DNA of 8,980 nt from Bacteroidales bacterium UBA2632 (GTDB lineage Bacteria > Bacteroidota > Bacteroidia > Bacteroidales > Dysgonomonadaceae): the NCBI GenBank assembly GCA_002359825.1, contig DENY01000065.1:6192-15171 (forward strand), in the 5' to 3' direction. Made by a program: the position numbers and the translations under genes. Under the pieces are notes generated by a model, which saw nothing but the letters and a program-made list of their open reading frames with translations, was not told the DNA's origin and searched no databases. Positions 6,111 through 8,980 of the stretch are shown in pieces; positions within the stretch are counted from its first letter, which is position 1, and every line of letters begins with the position of its first letter.

Positions 6111-7892
6111 TTAAAAATTGAGCCCATCATCCCATCCTGGGTTTTGTTTAAGTGCGCCACCTGTCAACATTCTTTCATCTAGTGGGATAGGATAGAGATA
6201 ATCTCTTTCTTCGTTCCATTTAGCCTTTATATTTTTATAAGGTGATATATACCCACTATCTCCATTTGACAAAAACACCTCTTCATCTACTTTTCTAAAT
6301 AAAGAAGCCTCTGAAGAAGGTTTAGTCCCTTTGTAAAAACAAACATCATCTTTTCCATCGCCGTCTAAATCGTAACATCCCAATGCTGGGACATATAAAC
6401 CATGATAATCTGTTTCGAAAGTCTTACCTTCTTTCCATCTCATCATATCGTCATAACGAAATCCTTCCATAATCAGTTCTATGTTACGTTCTCTTCTTAT
6501 TTCTAAAATAACACCTTGATTATTGCCTTTTACATGAGGATAGCCTGTTTTAGGGTCCATTAAATACGGATCGGGGTTTGAGTTTGCATCAGCCATATCG
6601 AGTGTGGGCATTCCAACTCTGGCTCTTAATTTTCCTATTGTTTTGTCTAACACATCTTGAGTCAAAGTTCCTAGTTCAGCCTTAGCTTCAGCTAAGTTAA
6701 GATAAACCTCTGCTGTTCTAAAAATAGGCAGATCATTCTCACTCATTGAATTTGGTCCATCATATTTTGTACCCATAACAAATTTAATTGGTTGATAGCC
6801 TGTTACGCTTGTCAACAAATCTGGAACAAGCTTTGTATTCTCTCCAATGCGGGTATAACCAGGAGTTCGTATTGTTTGGGATAAACGAGGATCTCTATTT
6901 TTAGTTTCTTCTAAAAAACTATAGGTGGCATAGCCTTGTTTATCTGTAAATCGACTACCATCTGCCATTAAATAACTATTGACCATTCGTTTAGTTAGTC
7001 CTGGTCTTCCATAAGTAACTCCTAAGGTATAAAAGTTTGCATTGTGCGACTGACCAAAAGCTTTATTATAGTTTCTAGCTAAAATTATTTCTTCTCCAAT
7101 AGCATCTAATGAAGCAAAAAGATCTCGATATACCACACTTGGATCATCTAAATAAAGTTCATATCCACTTTGAGTCATAAATGCTTCACTTGCTTTTATA
7201 GATTCCTCTAAATAGTATTCATATCCTACACCATCTACAGTCAACTCATGGTATTTTCTGAATGTACCTTCAAAAAGACTAGCTCTTGATTTTAATGCTA
7301 ATGCAGTCCATTTAGTAACTTTATACAGTTCTTTCTTAGCAGGAAGATACTGAATTGCAAAATCAAGATCTTCTATAACCTTAGACATAATGAATTCACG
7401 AGAATCTTGAGGTTTTTTCAATTCGGGATCATTAGAAGCTAACTGTGAGTCATACCATGGCACATCTCCAAAACGCTTTACTTTTTCAAAGTAGAAGTAA
7501 GCCCTAAAAAATCGAGCAAGAGCATTGTACCTATTTCTCACTTCTCTATCGGGACAATTTACAGAATATTCTAAAAGAGTATTAATATCTCGTAGCTGAC
7601 CCCATGACCACCCACTTCCTGAGCCAGGAATGATTCTACTTCCTCTTAGTTCGTCGCTCATTTCATTTTTCGCAATATGATCTACACCTTCTCTTAAAAT
7701 GCCAGATTCGCCTGGAAGCATAGTGTAGAAAGTATTGCTATACATTTGCAATTCATTTTCGTTTCTAAAATAATTTTCTGGAATCATTTTGTCTTTTGGA
7801 GTGACATCCAAAGAATCATTACATGATATTGTCCCTAAAACAATTAATATAAAAGTGAATATAGGGAGTATTTTATTTGTATATGTTTTCAT
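6111..7892 (-). CDS. SusD/RagB family outer-membrane glycan-binding lipoprotein
   Basis: A 593-residue SusD homologue, the surface lid that delivers substrate to the partner SusC barrel. The lipoprotein signal peptide ends at GTISC (Cys24), followed by the family-typical SLDVTPKD. The N-terminal helical part contains GWSWGQLRDINTLLE (94-108) and ALARFFRAYFYFEKVKRFG (124-142), both characteristic of SusD helical repeats. Later hallmarks are RTAEVYLNLAEAKAEL, the RRERNIELIMEGFRYDDMMRW segment, and a C-terminus with YLYPIP and QNPGWDDG. A loop DLDGDGKDD (498-506) resembles a calcium-binding EF-hand-type loop. It starts at an ATG 17 bases after the susC stop and is followed 10 bases later by the EEP gene. 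Length is normal and the gene is intact. The glycan specificity cannot be read from sequence alone. Confidence 0.97.
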   Translation of the reverse strand: MKTYTNKILPIFTFILIVLGTISCNDSLDVTPKDKMIPENYFRNENELQMYSNTFYTMLPGESGILREGVDHIAKNEMSDELRGSRIIPGSGSGWSWGQLRDINTLLEYSVNCPDREVRNRYNALARFFRAYFYFEKVKRFGDVPWYDSQLASNDPELKKPQDSREFIMSKVIEDLDFAIQYLPAKKELYKVTKWTALALKSRASLFEGTFRKYHELTVDGVGYEYYLEESIKASEAFMTQSGYELYLDDPSVVYRDLFASLDAIGEEIILARNYNKAFGQSHNANFYTLGVTYGRPGLTKRMVNSYLMADGSRFTDKQGYATYSFLEETKNRDPRLSQTIRTPGYTRIGENTKLVPDLLTSVTGYQPIKFVMGTKYDGPNSMSENDLPIFRTAEVYLNLAEAKAELGTLTQDVLDKTIGKLRARVGMPTLDMADANSNPDPYLMDPKTGYPHVKGNNQGVILEIRRERNIELIMEGFRYDDMMRWKEGKTFETDYHGLYVPALGCYDLDGDGKDDVCFYKGTKPSSEASLFRKVDEEVFLSNGDSGYISPYKNIKAKWNEERDYLYPIPLDERMLTGGALKQNPGWDDGLNF

Positions 7893-7909
7893 ATTTCCTT
7901 CGTTTTTTA

Positions 7910-8980
7910 TTAAAAAGTTATATCAATTCCAATAGTATATACTTTCTGCAATGGGTAGTTACGTGCTAAGTTGCTCGATCCACCGTATACATCATTTGTT
8001 ACTACTGATTCTGGATCAATATAATCTGATTTGAGATTAGACCATGTTACTAAGTTTTCACCACTAAAGTATATTCTGAAATTATCAATTTTCGCTTTGT
8101 TAGTCCATTGCTTTGGTAGTGAGTATCCTACTGTAAGATTTTTAAATCTCAAGTAAGCCAAGCTTTGCATATACCTATCATTAACCGCTGTCAGTTGTCT
8201 TCTCGAGCCTGAAAGGGCCGTATATCCTCTAGGGCGTGGGAAATAAGCATCAGGATTATCTTCACTCCAATATTGTTTATGAAAATCTTTAGGTATATAA
8301 GTTGCATAGGGTCTAGCATATAAATGCCAAAAAGCCATTGTATTGGCTTCAGGATACCAATCTCTCTTGCCTACACCTTGGAAAAAAACAGATAAATCTA
8401 CACCATACCACGAAGCATTAAAACTTGCTCCATATTGGTACCTTGGTTCTGAATTACCTATAATTTCTTGGTCACCGGGATTATTTACCGAAGTTCCTGG
8501 TTGAATTTTATTATCTCCATTGAGATCTAAAAACATCAAATCTCCTCCTCTTGGTTTACCTTCTGGACCGGCAGATTGGTTTATAATTTCGTTTACATAA
8601 CTCTGATCTATAATAGAAGTATATTCTGTAGCCTCAGCATCAGAAGAGAATAGTCCTCCTACTCTATATCCCCATATTTCACCTAAACGTTTTCCTTCAT
8701 AATGCCTTTTAGCAAATGATGTTTCGGGATTATCGTATTTAGTAATTGTACTTATATAGTCATTAAAAGTAAGAGTTACCCCATAAGAAAGCCTGTTCTT
8801 CAAAAGCATATGGCTATCTCGCCAACTTAAAGTTAATTCATATCCTTTGCTTCTAAGATCTGCCGAATTAGCTTTAGGAGCAGATGCTCCATATACAGCC
8901 GGTAAAGCAACACTCTCTCCAAGCATATCTTTAGTATCTCTAATATAGAAGTCTCCTGTAAATCCTAATCTATTATTAAG
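7910..8980 (-). CDS. SusC/RagA family TonB-dependent transporter (C-terminal part, 5' end beyond window)
   Basis: The reading frame is open to the right edge; the visible 356 residues are the C-terminal third of an outer-membrane barrel that is usually about 1000 residues. The first visible residues (LNNRLGFTGDFYIRDTKDML) continue directly into a methionine at 8926 that is internal and not a start. SusC-typical segments include YGVTLTFNDYIS, the FLDLNGDNKI loop, GNSEPRYQYG, YMQSLAYLRFKNLTVGYSLP and FRIYFSGENLVTW. The protein ends in YTIGIDITF with a terminal Phe, as expected for insertion by the BAM machinery. It would import the glycan captured by the adjacent SusD, driven by TonB. No disruption is seen in the visible part. 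The plug domain, TonB box and promoter lie outside the window. Confidence 0.96.
   Translation of the reverse strand, partial: LNNRLGFTGDFYIRDTKDMLGESVALPAVYGASAPKANSADLRSKGYELTLSWRDSHMLLKNRLSYGVTLTFNDYISTITKYDNPETSFAKRHYEGKRLGEIWGYRVGGLFSSDAEATEYTSIIDQSYVNEIINQSAGPEGKPRGGDLMFLDLNGDNKIQPGTSVNNPGDQEIIGNSEPRYQYGASFNASWYGVDLSVFFQGVGKRDWYPEANTMAFWHLYARPYATYIPKDFHKQYWSEDNPDAYFPRPRGYTALSGSRRQLTAVNDRYMQSLAYLRFKNLTVGYSLPKQWTNKAKIDNFRIYFSGENLVTWSNLKSDYIDPESVVTNDVYGGSSNLARNYPLQKVYTIGIDITF

Noticed and set aside
6101..6160. Upstream extension of the EEP gene from a GTG at 6160
   Set aside because: It overlaps the susD 3' end by 50 bases and adds 20 residues before an otherwise complete lipoprotein signal peptide; the ATG pair at 6100/6097 lies just after the susD stop.
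8924..8926. Translation start of a separate 338-residue protein at the ATG at 8926
   Set aside because: The frame continues upstream to the window edge with SusC-like sequence, so this methionine is internal to the transporter.

Overview
The window looks like part of a polysaccharide-utilization-type locus from a member of the Bacteroidota, probably order Bacteroidales. The evidence is a SusC/SusD pair, several lipoprotein signal peptides, a DUF1735 lipoprotein, a serine-type S1 sulfatase, low GC, A/T-rich translation starts without strong Shine-Dalgarno sequences, and two matches to the Bacteroidota -7 promoter element TAnnTTTG. The genus cannot be fixed from the sequence. Every gene I can support lies on the minus strand, so transcription runs from high to low coordinates.

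Operon 1 (8980 down to 3424) contains four genes with gaps of 17, 10 and 28 bases. In order they are the C-terminal part of a SusC/RagA TonB-dependent transporter (cut by the right edge), a SusD/RagB lipoprotein, an endonuclease/exonuclease/phosphatase (EEP) family lipoprotein, and a DUF1735 lipoprotein with a duplicated C-terminal domain that is probably a surface glycan-binding protein. The operon promoter lies beyond the right edge. A 187-base intergenic region (3237-3423) follows. It holds an intrinsic terminator nested in a larger 72-base inverted repeat, then a -7 promoter element for the next unit.

Operon 2 (3230 down to 1380) contains a ROK-family sugar kinase and, 18 bases downstream, a phosphodiester glycosidase lipoprotein of the family that includes the mammalian 'uncovering enzyme' NAGPA. 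A serine-type S1 sulfatase lipoprotein follows (1314 down to the left edge, 3' end missing). It has its own predicted promoter, which overlaps the end of the phosphodiester glycosidase gene.

As a working model (inference), SusC/D and the DUF1735 protein capture and import a glycan, and the EEP enzyme, phosphodiester glycosidase and sulfatase remove phosphodiester-linked and sulfate groups. The ROK kinase then phosphorylates the freed monosaccharide in the cytoplasm. No classical glycoside hydrolase, polysaccharide lyase or regulator is present in the window. Two enzymes with phosphodiester-type chemistry beside a SusCD pair make a phosphodiester-containing glycan an attractive but unproven substrate. 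I found no tRNA, rRNA, CRISPR array, insertion sequence or origin.
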